A stretch of 64,000 bases of DNA from Kineosporia sp. NBRC 101731 (GCF_030269305.1 NZ_BSTC01000001.1:819467-883466); one strand, 5' to 3'. Counted from the first letter of the stretch, positions 27,807-37,282 are shown. A program made the numbers and translations. Notes: generated by a model from the sequence alone, not told the origin.

Positions 27807-28627
27807 CGACCAGCTCCGGAATCGATGCGAAGGTGCTTGCCGCGCTGGGGTCTTCGGAACGGCCGGCACCGGCCGGGCCGATCAGTTCGTCACTCACCTT
27901 CGGCTGGCGGGCCTTGCTGAAGATCAAGCACGTGCCCGAGCAGCTCTTCGACGTGACGATGTTCCCGATCATGTTCACGCTGATGTTCACCTACGTGTTC
28001 GGCGGCGCGGTCTCCGGTTCGCCGAAGGAGTACCTGCAGTACGCCCTGCCCGGAATCCTGGTGCAGACCATCATCTTCATCACGATGTACACGGCGATGA
28101 CGATCAACGCGGACATCGAGAAGGGTGTGTTCGACCGGATCCGGTCGCTGCCGGTCTGGCGCCCGTCGCTGCTCGTCGGGGCCCTGCTCGGAGACACCCT
28201 GCGCTACCTGATGGCTTCCACGATCGTGCTCGTCGTCGGTCTGCTCATCGGGTACCGTCCACCGGGCGGGATTCTCGGGGTCTTCGGGGCGGTGGCCCTG
28301 CTGCTGGCCTTCTGCTTCTCGCTCAGCTGGCTCTGGCTCATCCTCGGGCTGAAGGTACGCACACCCAACGCCGTGATGGGCATGGCGATGATGATCCTTT
28401 TCCCGCTCACCTTCGTCAGCTCGGTGTTCGCCCCGCCGGAGACGATGCCGGGCTGGCTTCAGGCCTTCGTCGACGTCAACCCGGTGACCCTGCTCGTCGA
28501 GGCGGCCCGAGGCCTGCTCAACGACACGCCCGACCGGGGCGACATCCTCGTCGTGCTCGGCGCCTCGGTCGCCCTGACCCTGGTGTTCTCGCCGATCGCC
28601 CTGCGGATGTACAACCGCAAGACCTGA
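27803..28627 (+). CDS. DrrB-type ABC-2 permease
   Basis: A 274-residue ABC-2 permease with six predicted membrane helices after a ~45-residue cytoplasmic N terminus. [29 protein letters not shown] and [18 protein letters not shown] are the conserved DrrB-family coupling stretch. It forms the export channel for the preceding ATPase. The cargo is unknown; no biosynthetic cluster lies nearby. Confidence 0.92.
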   Translation: MTTSSGIDAKVLAALGSSERPAPAGPISSSLTFGWRALLKIKHVPEQLFDVTMFPIMFTLMFTYVFGGAVSGSPKEYLQYALPGILVQTIIFITMYTAMTINADIEKGVFDRIRSLPVWRPSLLVGALLGDTLRYLMASTIVLVVGLLIGYRPPGGILGVFGAVALLLAFCFSLSWLWLILGLKVRTPNAVMGMAMMILFPLTFVSSVFAPPETMPGWLQAFVDVNPVTLLVEAARGLLNDTPDRGDILVVLGASVALTLVFSPIALRMYNRKT

Positions 28628-28676
28628 TCGGTCAGGATCGGTCAGGATCGGTCAGGATCGGTCAGGATCGGTCAGG
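28627..28676. repeat. 10-bp tandem repeat, five units
   Basis: GATCGGTCAG is repeated about five times without interruption between the convergent ends of the drrB-like gene and the next minus-strand ORF, whose stop lies at its edge. Perfect identity marks recent slippage. No hairpin is formed. Confidence 0.9.
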
Positions 28677-28905
28677 ACGCCGGGGGCGGCTCGCTCGTGG
28701 TGTACTCCCGGTCGGCGTCCACGTAGGCGTTGAGCCACCGGCTGGCGGGGTAAGCGCCGACGACAACCCGGTTCTCGTTCCAGCCACAGCCCACGGTGAG
28801 CACCCCGGAATCACTGATCGAGATGTTCTCGGCGTCCTTGTAGACGTCGGCGCTGGAGATGGGCCCGGTCTCGTCGTGCCGGGCCAGGATCACGGTTACT
28901 GACAT
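28672..28905 (-). CDS. Hypothetical protein, 77 residues
   Basis: A 77-residue ORF from ATG 28905 (MSVTVILARHDETG) with alternating hydrophobic strands, VLTVGCGWNENRVVVGAYPA in the middle and an acidic, Pro-rich end. It has no signal peptide or membrane segment. An upstream in-frame start (29055) adds 50 residues with unlikely composition. I recognise no family. Ribosome binding site is weak. Confidence 0.6.
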   Translation of the reverse strand: MSVTVILARHDETGPISSADVYKDAENISISDSGVLTVGCGWNENRVVVGAYPASRWLNAYVDADREYTTSEPPPAS

Positions 28906-29035
28906 GCCGTGATCGTAGTATCGCTCAGGGTAATCCAGGTGGGGGGTCACCGGTTCGGCCCAGCGGTGACCGAGGAAGTTCCCTACGCACGGCGCGAGAC
29001 CGGTCACACCGGCCGGCATGGCACACTTCCCGGTC

Positions 29036-29368
29036 ATGAGCTCCCGCGTGGTCACCGCGTTCCGCGTCGTCGCCTTCGCCGAAGCAGTCAGCTGGCTGGG
29101 CCTGCTGATCGGTGTGTACCTGAAGCGGGTCGCCGAGACGACCGAGGTCGGCGTGCAGGTCTTCGGGCCGATCCACGGCGCCGTCTTCGTGACCTACGTG
29201 CTGCTCACCCTCTGCCTGGCCAGGGTGCGGCGCTGGTCGATCGGCACCACCGTGCTCGGTCTGGCCGCCTCCATCCCGCCGTTCTTCACCGTGGTCTTCG
29301 AGATCTGGGCCAAGCGGACCGGGCGGCTGGAGTCCTCGCAGGAGTCCGGCGCGCCGGTCGCCGTCTGA
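29036..29368 (+). CDS. DUF3817 small membrane protein
   Basis: A 110-residue protein with three predicted membrane helices. VVAFAEAVSWLGLLIGVYLK near the N terminus and GPIHGAVFVTYVLLTL in the middle are the DUF3817 pattern. The function of the family is unknown. ATG 29036 is used; ATG 29018 would add six residues. It is a single-gene unit between a divergent hypothetical and a convergent SDR gene. Confidence 0.85.
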   Translation: MSSRVVTAFRVVAFAEAVSWLGLLIGVYLKRVAETTEVGVQVFGPIHGAVFVTYVLLTLCLARVRRWSIGTTVLGLAASIPPFFTVVFEIWAKRTGRLESSQESGAPVAV

Positions 29369-29376
29369 CGTCGGGC

Positions 29377-30099
29377 TCAGGCCGGGAGCTCTCCCCGGAT
29401 GAACGCCGGGGTGTAGAACGCGTTGGGGTCATGGGCCAATGAGGCCTTCACGTACCGGGTCCAGTCGTCGACCAGGACCTCGCCCAGTCCCGCCTCGACC
29501 CCGTCCAAGGCGGCAGCCGCGACCTGGGCCGGGCTGACCATCGGCCCCTCGTAACCGGCCATCATGTCGGTGTCGGCGGCACCCAGGTGCACGCCGGTGA
29601 CCTGGGTGCCCTGCTCGAACAGCTCGATCCGGAGGCTGTTGGTCATGGCCCAGGCGGCCGACTTGCCCACGGCGTAGCCGCTGCTGCCCGGGTAGCTGAA
29701 CCAGCTCAGGGCCGAGAGCATGTTCACGATCGCCCCGCCCCCGTTCGCGGCCAGCGCCGGGGCGAAGGCTCGCACCATGTTCAGGTTTCCCCAGAAATGC
29801 ACGTCCAGTTCCTGGCGCACCAGGTCGAGCCGCTCGTCCAGGAGCCGGGCGCCGGTCAGGACGCCGGCGTTGTTCACCAGCAGGGTGACGTCGTGGGCCA
29901 CCTTCGCGGCGGCTGCCACCGACTCGGGGTCGGTGATGTCCAGCTGGAGCACCTCGACGCCGGGCAGGTCTACGGAGGACGCCGTCCGGGCGGTCGCGTA
30001 GACCTTGCTCGCTCCACGTTCCACCAGGTGGGCGGCCAGTGCCCGGCCGAGGCCGCGGTTCGCTCCGGTGACCAGGGCAACGGATCCGGCGATCTTCAC
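29377..30099 (-). CDS. SDR family oxidoreductase
   Basis: A 240-residue classical short-chain dehydrogenase. TGANRGLG (11-18) is the NAD(P) loop, NNAG (76-79) the structural motif, and Y142-K146 (YAVGK) the catalytic pair. Substrate unknown. It is divergent from a MerR-family gene, with a dyad sequence at 30158-30173 between them, so MerR-type control is likely. Confidence 0.9.
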   Translation of the reverse strand: MKIAGSVALVTGANRGLGRALAAHLVERGASKVYATARTASSVDLPGVEVLQLDITDPESVAAAAKVAHDVTLLVNNAGVLTGARLLDERLDLVRQELDVHFWGNLNMVRAFAPALAANGGGAIVNMLSALSWFSYPGSSGYAVGKSAAWAMTNSLRIELFEQGTQVTGVHLGAADTDMMAGYEGPMVSPAQVAAAALDGVEAGLGEVLVDDWTRYVKASLAHDPNAFYTPAFIRGELPA

Positions 30100-30157
30100 A
30101 TGAGCTCCTCGGGGATTCGCCGCCCTCGGTGGGCGGCGCCTGCGAGTACGCTAAAAG

Positions 30158-30173
30158 CTCACATCGGTGTCAG
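30158..30173. promoter_or_regulatory. MerR-type operator candidate
   Basis: CTCACATCGGTGTCAG is a dyad with 12 of 16 positions symmetric. On the minus strand it lies inside a 19-base spacer between TTGCCC (30179-30174) and TTAGCG (30154-30149), the unusual spacing of MerR-controlled promoters. It would drive the SDR gene. The -10 match is poor. Confidence 0.55.
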
Positions 30174-30197
30174 GGGCAAGTACTTCTGGGGTGGTTC

Positions 30198-30578
30198 ATG
30201 CGAATCGGTGACGTGGCGGCCCGGTCGGGCGCCAGTGTGCGGTCTCTGCGCTACTACGAGGAGCAGGGGCTGCTGGAGTCCGGCCGCAGCACGAGTGGTC
30301 AGCGGATCTACGCCGAGGAGGCCGTCGAACGGGTGCAACTGATCCAGATGCTCTACACGGCCGGCCTGCCCAGCCGGAGGATCCAGGAGCTGCTGCCCTG
30401 CGTGGAGACCGGCGTCTCGACCGATCACACGCGGGCCCTGCTGCTGACCGAGCGGGAGCGCATCGACCGGCAGATGAACGAACTGGCGTTGGCCCGGGGC
30501 AAACTGGACGAGATCATCAGCATCGCGTTCGACGACAGCCAGCCCTGCGCCGCTTCCAAGATCGACAAGGTGGCTTAA
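30198..30578 (+). CDS. MerR family transcriptional regulator
   Basis: A 126-residue MerR protein. MRIGDVAARSGASVRSLRYYEEQGLL begins the winged helix and RRIQELLPCVETG starts the dimerisation helix. There is no CueR/ZntR-type metal-binding Cys loop, so it probably senses an organic compound or redox state. ATG 30198 matches the normal family start. Divergent from the SDR gene, which it probably controls. Confidence 0.9.
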   Translation: MRIGDVAARSGASVRSLRYYEEQGLLESGRSTSGQRIYAEEAVERVQLIQMLYTAGLPSRRIQELLPCVETGVSTDHTRALLLTERERIDRQMNELALARGKLDEIISIAFDDSQPCAASKIDKVA

Positions 30579-30609
30579 CTGTCCCGGCGTTCTGCCGATA
30601 CCAAGCCCC

Positions 30610-31077
30610 ATGACCGACGAGACCCTGGCCATGGGCACCGTGACCGTGGAGGCGTCTGTCTCCGGAGCCGGGGGAGACCCCATTCTGCGGCTCTTCGCGA
30701 GTATTGCCGAGCATGCGTCGTTCGAGGTCGGCATCACCGTGGCGGTCGACGGTGCGCTGGTCTCCGGGGTGCTGGTCGGGCAGGACGAGTGGCTGAGACT
30801 GCTGGGCCAGACCATGGACGGCGGTGACTCCATCGCCCAGTCGTTGCGCCGGTACCTGAACAAGGGCCTGCACGAAGCGGTCACGGCCGTCATCGAACCG
30901 CTGACCGACGATCCGCAGCCCGAGGAGTACGAGTACCTGCACCTGAAGAACGCCCGTTACGTGATGGGCGAGGCCTTCGTGCCCACCCCGGCGGCCGATC
31001 CGGTGCTCTGGCGCGGGCGCATCGTCCATATCTCCGGCTGGAGCTGGGGAGCGCTCACGGCGCCCGGCGCGCACTGA
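30610..31077 (+). CDS. gvpU: GvpU-like gas-vesicle accessory protein
   Basis: A 155-residue protein resembling GvpU of Bacillus megaterium as I remember it: FEVGITVAVDGALVSGVLVG matches the IxLxVNGAVISGTMI region, EYEYLHLKNARYV matches the HLKNTK stretch, and VLWRGRIVHISGW matches the FWRGKIAEVDG segment. GvpU is an accessory gas-vesicle protein reported to affect vesicle clustering. No gvpA or other gvp gene is in the window, so here it is an orphan. Start ATG 30610; it follows the MerR gene by 31 bases. Confidence 0.78.
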   Translation: MTDETLAMGTVTVEASVSGAGGDPILRLFASIAEHASFEVGITVAVDGALVSGVLVGQDEWLRLLGQTMDGGDSIAQSLRRYLNKGLHEAVTAVIEPLTDDPQPEEYEYLHLKNARYVMGEAFVPTPAADPVLWRGRIVHISGWSWGALTAPGAH

Positions 31078-31416
31078 GGGGCCGTACTACGAATTCCAAT
31101 CAGGCGGTGGAGCGGGCTGGGACTCACCGGCGTGCCTGCCGGTGATCAACCCCCGGGATCGCGGTGTCTTTCGCCCTGCTCGGGGTGAGTGCCCTGTTGC
31201 ACCACGAGGTCGAGCGGCAGGTGCGGGAGGAAGCGGGTCACCCCCGACGACGTGACCGAGCTGACGCCCGTCCTGGATCTGGTGCGGGCCCACATGAGGA
31301 GCCGGCCCCCGCGGTCGGCGACCAGGCGTGCCCGTCGCTGACCATCCTTGGCCGGCTGAGACAAAATGCAAGCCGCCCGGCCGCTTTCGCGAACCGGGCG
31401 ACGTGGTGAGAATGGG
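31078..31416. other. Non-coding or decayed region
   Basis: No intact gene is convincing. Two short plus-strand stretches in different frames (LLHHEVERQVREEA near 31195 and VTPDDVTELTPVLDLVRAHM near 31240) join across an apparent frameshift, which may be the remnant of a decayed gene. Family not recognised. Confidence 0.35.
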
Positions 31417-32079
31417 CTACTTGGGCATGCTGCCCTGGTAGATGGTGTTGCGGCCGGTGCCGCCGTACAGCTTGTCGGTACCCGCATCGCCGGCGAGCAG
31501 GTCGTTGCCGGAGTTGCCGTAGATCTTGTCGTTGCCCTTGCCGCCGAGCAGGCCGTCGGGGCCACTGCCGCCGACGATGTAGTCGTTGCCCGCGTCGCCG
31601 CTGACCCCGTCGCTACCGGTGCCGCCGTAGATCTTGTCGTTGCCGTTACCACCGACGATGACGTCGTCGCCGGCGTCGCCCGAGAGGTAGTCGTTGCCGG
31701 CGTCGCCGGTGATGGTGTCGGTGCCCGCGCCACCGTAGACGGTGTCGTTGCCCGAGGCCCCGATGATCGTGTCGGCGCCGTCCTGGCCGTAGATCTTGTC
31801 GTTGCCGGCGTCGCCGGTGATGACGTCGGCGCCGGCGCCGGCGCAGACGATGTCGTTGCCGCCGCGGCCCTCGATGTAGTCGTCACCGCCGCCGGACACG
31901 ATCACGTCGATGCTGCCGGTGCCGATCAGGTAGTCGTCACCGCTGGTTCCGACGATCGTGGCGGACTTACCACCGCAGGTATACGTTGCGGCCTGGGCTG
32001 TGCCCGCCCCGCTCAGAGCCAGACCACTCACCACGGCCGTGGCCGCACCGAAGATCGCCACGCGCTTGAACACGTTCAC
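31417..32079 (-). CDS. Secreted RTX-type calcium-binding repeat protein
   Basis: A 220-residue secreted protein. A signal peptide (about 1-30, ending AQA) is followed by a short TYTCGGKSATIVGTSGDDYL lead and then about ten nonapeptide repeats of type GGxGxDxux (for example GGSGPDGLLGG, GDAGNDYLSGD), the calcium-binding beta-roll of RTX proteins. No hydrolase domain or type-I secretion signal is present. GTG 32079 is chosen because AGGGGAG lies six bases ahead. The next gene upstream is a diverged paralogue with the same layout. Confidence 0.88.
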   Translation of the reverse strand: MNVFKRVAIFGAATAVVSGLALSGAGTAQAATYTCGGKSATIVGTSGDDYLIGTGSIDVIVSGGGDDYIEGRGGNDIVCAGAGADVITGDAGNDKIYGQDGADTIIGASGNDTVYGGAGTDTITGDAGNDYLSGDAGDDVIVGGNGNDKIYGGTGSDGVSGDAGNDYIVGGSGPDGLLGGKGNDKIYGNSGNDLLAGDAGTDKLYGGTGRNTIYQGSMPK

Positions 32080-32247
32080 GAACTGCTCCCCTGATTTCGT
32101 CCGGGCCGTCATGGCCCGGTCGCAGCTGTCACACCCGTCCGAGGATGCGAACCCGCGCGCGTACCGCGGGAAATGTGACGTTACTGATGAGTTGGGGTAG
32201 CCGTCGGACAATGCCCTGTGACCTAGTGCACAGTTTTCTCACAGGTT

Positions 32248-32856
32248 TCAGCGAGGGCCGATTCCCTGGAACACGGAATCGACGCCGCTGCCGCCGTCGA
32301 GCTTGTCGAGACCCGCTCCTCCGGCCAGATAATCGGCCCCGGCGCCACCGAGAAGCGTGTCCTTGTCAGCGTTCCCGCGCAGGTCGTCCGCCCCGTCGCC
32401 GCCCGTGACCCGGTCGTCACCGGCCCCGCCCGCGAGGGCGTCGGCACCGGAATTGCCGTAGATCCGGTCGTTCCCACTGCCGCCGACCACCGTGTCGACG
32501 CCCGACCCGCCGGAGATCCAGTCGCTGCCGCTGTTTCCGGTGATCAGGTCGACACCGCTGTCACCGTAGACGCGGTCGGCGCCCGTGCCGCCGGCGATCA
32601 CGTCGTTACCCGTGCCGCCGCAGATCAGGTCCTTGCCGCCGTTGCCCTCGATGTAGTCGTTGCCCGACCGGCCGACGATGACGTCGACGCCCTCGGTGCC
32701 GATCAGATCGTCGTTACCGGCGGTGCCGATGATCGTGGCCTTCTTGCCGTGGCACGTCGGCACGGCCGCCTGGGCGGTGCCGGCCAGGCCGAGCACGGTG
32801 GTGCCGATCAGGCCGATCGCCATACTGCCGAACGCGAATCGCCTACGCGAAGTCAC
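32248..32856 (-). CDS. Secreted RTX-type calcium-binding repeat protein, paralogue
   Basis: A 202-residue secreted protein with signal peptide (about 1-30, ending AQA), an N-terminal VPTCHGKKATIIGTAGNDDL stretch like that of its neighbour, and RTX nonapeptides (GGTGNDVIAGG, GGSGVDTVVGG, GGAGADYLAGG). GTG 32856 is preferred over ATG 32862 because GAGGGAG is correctly spaced only for GTG. Tandem with the gene at 31417-32079 on the same strand, separated by 168 bases, so it probably arose by duplication. Function unknown; extracellular calcium-folded repeats are the only clear property. Confidence 0.87.
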   Translation of the reverse strand: MTSRRRFAFGSMAIGLIGTTVLGLAGTAQAAVPTCHGKKATIIGTAGNDDLIGTEGVDVIVGRSGNDYIEGNGGKDLICGGTGNDVIAGGTGADRVYGDSGVDLITGNSGSDWISGGSGVDTVVGGSGNDRIYGNSGADALAGGAGDDRVTGGDGADDLRGNADKDTLLGGAGADYLAGGAGLDKLDGGSGVDSVFQGIGPR

Positions 32857-32899
32857 AAACATCTCCCTCGTAAAGATCGATGACCCTGCGCAGGCTAGC

Positions 32900-33409
32900 T
32901 CACGAAACGGTAACGGCATCCCCGCCCGCCTCGGGATCGCCGTTCAGCCAGGCGGTCAGCCGGATCCCCGCCGCACTGTCCCGTTTCGTCGCGACCTCGG
33001 TGGCAAGGTCGAGAATGCTTACTCCACGTAGTGATTCGCTCCAGGCGCGTTCGGCCACGGCCATGGTGCGGGCAATGCCGCAAGGCTCCAGGCACTGCTC
33101 CGGAGAGCCGGCCATCGGCCCGCGTTGCCGGATCTCGTTGCAGACGAAGGCAGGTCGACCGCCATCCACCGCCCGCACGATGTCGTACACCGAGATCTCG
33201 CCCGGTGGGCGGGCGAGAACGTAGCCGCCGTCCTTGCCCTGCACCGACCGGATGATCTTCGCGCGCGACAGTGCCTGCAGGTGTTTGGCCAGGTAACTGC
33301 CCGAGACGTCGTGGAACTGAGCGAGTCGCGCCGCGGGAACAGGGTTGTCGGCAGCGGTCAGCACCACGCAGCAGTGCACTGCCCACTCGACACCGTCGGA
33401 CATCTTCAT
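32900..33409 (-). CDS. Rrf2 family transcriptional regulator
   Basis: A 169-residue Rrf2 protein. MSDGVEWAVHCCVVL starts the winged helix, HDVSGSYLAKHLQALSRAKI is the recognition part and GKDGGYVLARPPGEISVYDIV the wing. Three C-terminal cysteines (FVCNEIRQR, QCLEPCGIA) could hold an Fe-S cluster as in IscR/NsrR, making it redox- or NO-sensitive, by family knowledge. Divergent from the NAD(P)-binding SDR gene; two matching 23-bp repeats between them are likely its operator. Confidence 0.9.
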   Translation of the reverse strand: MKMSDGVEWAVHCCVVLTAADNPVPAARLAQFHDVSGSYLAKHLQALSRAKIIRSVQGKDGGYVLARPPGEISVYDIVRAVDGGRPAFVCNEIRQRGPMAGSPEQCLEPCGIARTMAVAERAWSESLRGVSILDLATEVATKRDSAAGIRLTAWLNGDPEAGGDAVTVS

Positions 33410-33425
33410 CTGCCCAGGGTAGTTG

Positions 33426-33482
33426 ACTCGGACTATCGGTGTCCGGGTATGGTTTATGAACTCGGATAAATAGTGTCCGGGT
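33426..33482. promoter_or_regulatory. Two 23-bp direct repeats, likely Rrf2 operator
   Basis: 33426-33448 and 33460-33482 share ACTCGGA at the left and GTGTCCGGGT at the right with a variable middle; each is a partial dyad because ACTCGG is nearly complementary to CCGGGT. Start-to-start distance is 34 bases, about three helix turns, so two dimers would bind the same face. They lie between the Rrf2 start and the SDR start. Confidence 0.75.
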
Positions 33483-33499
33483 TAATCCGGAGGTAGATC

Positions 33500-34228
33500 A
33501 TGAAGATCGTCGTGATCGGTGGCAGTGGCCTGATCGGTGCGCAGGTGGTCCCGATCCTGAGCGAGCAGGGGCACGACGTGGTCGCGGCATCGCCCTCGAC
33601 CGGCGTGAACACGTTGACCGGTGAAGGGCTGGCGCTGGAGGGGGTCGACGTCGTGGTGGACGTCTCGAACTCGCCGTCGTTCGCCGACGACGACGTGATG
33701 AGCTTCTTCACCACGTCGACCGGGGTGCTGCTGGAGGCCGAGAAGGTCGCCGGGGTGAAGCATCACGTGGTGCTCTCGATCGTCGGCACCGATCTCATCC
33801 CCGACAGCGGCTACATGCGGGCGAAAGTGGCGCAGGAGAAGCTGGTGCGCGACTCCGGCATCGCCTACTCGATCGTGCGGGCCACCCAGTTCTTCGAGTT
33901 CGCGCCGGGCATCGCGGCCATGTCCACCGACGCGACCGGGGTGGTGCGGCTGTCCTCGGCCTTCGTCCAGCCGATCGCAGCCTGCGAGGTGGCGCGGATC
34001 GTGGCCGGGACGGCGCTGGGATCGCCGCTGAACGGGCACATCGACATCGCCGGCCCGCAGCGCTACGGCCTGGACGAGTTCATCCGGCGGGCGGTTCCCG
34101 AGGCCGAGGTCGTGACGGACGAGACCGCGACCTACTCGGGGGCGCGGTTGCGGCCGACGTCGCTGGTCCCCGTCGGTGAGGTGACCCGGCTCTCCGAGGT
34201 GACCCCGTCGTGGGACCTGAGCGCCTGA
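33500..34228 (+). CDS. NmrA-like NAD(P)-binding SDR protein
   Basis: A 242-residue atypical SDR. MKIVVIGGSGLIGAQV gives the GxxGxxG loop; YMRAKVAQEKLVRDSGIAYSIVRATQF is the helix and strand typical of NmrA/YwnB-like redox sensors or NADH-quinone-type reductases. No Tyr-x3-Lys of classical SDRs; Y and K are at different spacing. ATG 33500 follows GGAGG. It is the probable target of the divergent Rrf2 regulator. Its stop overlaps a truncated second SDR start (34228). Confidence 0.85.
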   Translation: MKIVVIGGSGLIGAQVVPILSEQGHDVVAASPSTGVNTLTGEGLALEGVDVVVDVSNSPSFADDDVMSFFTTSTGVLLEAEKVAGVKHHVVLSIVGTDLIPDSGYMRAKVAQEKLVRDSGIAYSIVRATQFFEFAPGIAAMSTDATGVVRLSSAFVQPIAACEVARIVAGTALGSPLNGHIDIAGPQRYGLDEFIRRAVPEAEVVTDETATYSGARLRPTSLVPVGEVTRLSEVTPSWDLSA

Positions 34229-34344
34229 TGAGGATCGCGGTCGCGGGCGGCACCGGCACGCTCGTCACCGGGCCGGGTGCGGTGCACGGTCGTCAGACCT
34301 ACGCGCGGTGGCCGGCCGGTCAGCCTTCTCGTCCCACCGGCTGA
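34228..34344 (+). pseudogene. Remnant of second NAD(P)-binding SDR gene
   Basis: ATG 34228 overlaps the stop of the preceding gene (TGATG) and opens MRIAVAGGTGTLVTGP, the start of a Rossmann NAD(P)-binding protein, but the frame shifts in composition after about 15 codons and stops at 34344 after only 38 codons. The normal ~250-residue body is missing. This is likely the 5' stump of a coupled second SDR gene, lost by deletion. Confidence 0.7.
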
Positions 34345-34441
34345 AGCCGTTCACCGGCGCAGCGGGCATCCGGGCCCTCCGGGCGCTTAGCCTGACTGGA
34401 CGGGTAACGGGTGCGTGTCACGTGCGGATGGGGTGAGTCGG

Positions 34442-35398
34442 ATGTGGGCTTATCGGCTGGCGGGTCCGGGGCGGTTCGAGCGGTGTTCGGTACCGGCACC
34501 CGAGGAACCCTCGGCGGGACAGGTGGTTCTGCGCACGACGTCGGGCGGCCTCTGCGGCAGTGACCTGGGGTTCTTCCAGGGGGCGACGACGCCGGAGGGC
34601 ACGCTGAAGGAAAGCATGTTCGGGGAGCCGGGCTTTCCGCTGCACGAGATCACCGGTCGGGTGGTCGCGTCGGCGCACCCGGCGCACGCGGTCGGCGACC
34701 AGGTGGTCGGGTGGGCGACGCGGGCGGACGGGGTGGCCGAGTTCGTGGTCACCAGTGGGGACGAGGTGGCTGGGTACCGATCCGGGCTCAGGCCCGAGAT
34801 CGCCGTGCTGCTGCAACCTCTCGCCTGTGTTCTGTACGCCGTGGAGACGATGGGTGACGTGCGCGGCAAGAACGTGGCCGTGCTCGGTCTGGGCCCGATC
34901 GGGCTGCTCTTCGCCCACGTACTGCGGGCCCGCGGGACCGGGCGCATCATCGGGGTCGACCGGGTGAGGCGCGACGGCATCGGGCCCCGGTTCGGTGTGG
35001 ACGAGGTGGTCTGGGCCTCGACCGACCGCTGGGCCCGCGACGCGATCCTCGGGCCCGACCTGGTGGTCGAGTGCATCGGGCACCAGGCGGGCACCCTGAA
35101 CGACGCGATCCGCGTTGCGGCGTTCGGCGGTCAGATCTACTTCTTCGGGGTGGCCGACGAGGCCACGCAGAGCGTGAACCTGCGTCAGTTGCAGCGCAAG
35201 AACCTGACCCTGCGAACGGGTCTCACGCTGGACCGGCGCCGGATGCTCGCCGAGGCGGACGACTACCTCGCCGAGCACCCGGAACTGGCCTCCGACTACG
35301 TCACCGACGTGCTGCACGTGGTCGAGATCGACGCCGCGTTCCGGCGGGCGCTCAACCCGGCACCGGAGCAGGCCAAGGTGGTCGTCCGGATGCCCTGA
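34442..35398 (+). CDS. Zinc-binding MDR dehydrogenase
   Basis: A 318-residue medium-chain dehydrogenase. C38 in GLCGSD and H68-E69 (LHEITG) are the catalytic zinc ligands; the structural four-Cys lobe is absent, as in some polyol or threonine dehydrogenase-like members. VLGLGPIGLLFAHVLRARG is the NAD fold. Substrate unknown. ATG 34442 has GGGGTGAG four bases ahead; GTG 34415 is not favoured. Confidence 0.88.
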   Translation: MWAYRLAGPGRFERCSVPAPEEPSAGQVVLRTTSGGLCGSDLGFFQGATTPEGTLKESMFGEPGFPLHEITGRVVASAHPAHAVGDQVVGWATRADGVAEFVVTSGDEVAGYRSGLRPEIAVLLQPLACVLYAVETMGDVRGKNVAVLGLGPIGLLFAHVLRARGTGRIIGVDRVRRDGIGPRFGVDEVVWASTDRWARDAILGPDLVVECIGHQAGTLNDAIRVAAFGGQIYFFGVADEATQSVNLRQLQRKNLTLRTGLTLDRRRMLAEADDYLAEHPELASDYVTDVLHVVEIDAAFRRALNPAPEQAKVVVRMP

Positions 35399-36985
<1,587 letters not shown>

Positions 36986-37018
36986 GAATGTCTCCGCGGC
37001 TCTGGTTTCTGGAGAGCG

Positions 37019-37041
37019 CGGGCAGGCCGAAGGACCGCCCG
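37019..37041 (-). terminator. Attenuator hairpin candidate upstream of ABC-F gene
   Basis: CGGGCGGTCCTTCGGCCTGC begins a stem (minus strand) closed by CCCG, with one wobble and one mismatch. It lies between the leader ORF and the ABC-F start, where an attenuator terminator would be expected. No U-run follows, so the assignment is tentative. Confidence 0.45.
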
Positions 37042-37085
37042 GCTCATGAGGACCGGAACGGCGGCGCGGAGAGGGGCTCGGGTGG

Positions 37086-37103
37086 CGCCGCCGTCAGGCG
37101 GCG
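37086..37103 (-). promoter_or_regulatory. Hairpin across leader-ORF stop codon
   Basis: CGCCGCC and GGCGGCG pair over a four-base loop containing the leader-peptide stop. A ribosome stalled at the end of the leader ORF would prevent this stem from forming. Confidence 0.55.
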
Positions 37104-37138
37104 AACCGGAGCCGCATGAAAGCGGTGCCCAGATACAT
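37094..37138 (-). CDS. Leader peptide of ABC-F gene (MYLGTAFM type)
   Basis: A 14-residue ORF, MYLGTAFMRLRFAA, from ATG 37138 to TGA 37094. TATCGT sits seven bases before the ATG as a likely -10 box, so the mRNA would start at or next to the ATG and be leaderless; no Shine-Dalgarno is present. Short MYL-starting leader peptides are known ahead of antibiotic-responsive actinobacterial ABC-F and HflX genes, where drug-stalled ribosomes prevent termination (established knowledge, recalled). Placement, the overlapping stop hairpin and the downstream hairpin fit that scheme. Confidence 0.7.
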   Translation of the reverse strand: MYLGTAFMRLRFAA

Positions 37139-37282
37139 GCTGTCGACGATAGGCGCCGTGTTCTTCGGCCGCCACCCAATTTCCGACTTCAGTCAGCACG
37201 GGCTTGTCGCACGCCTAAATGAATGTGAAATGGAAACTTCCAGGCGGTCAGGGGATCCGGGCGCTGCTACCTTTGAGGGAGT

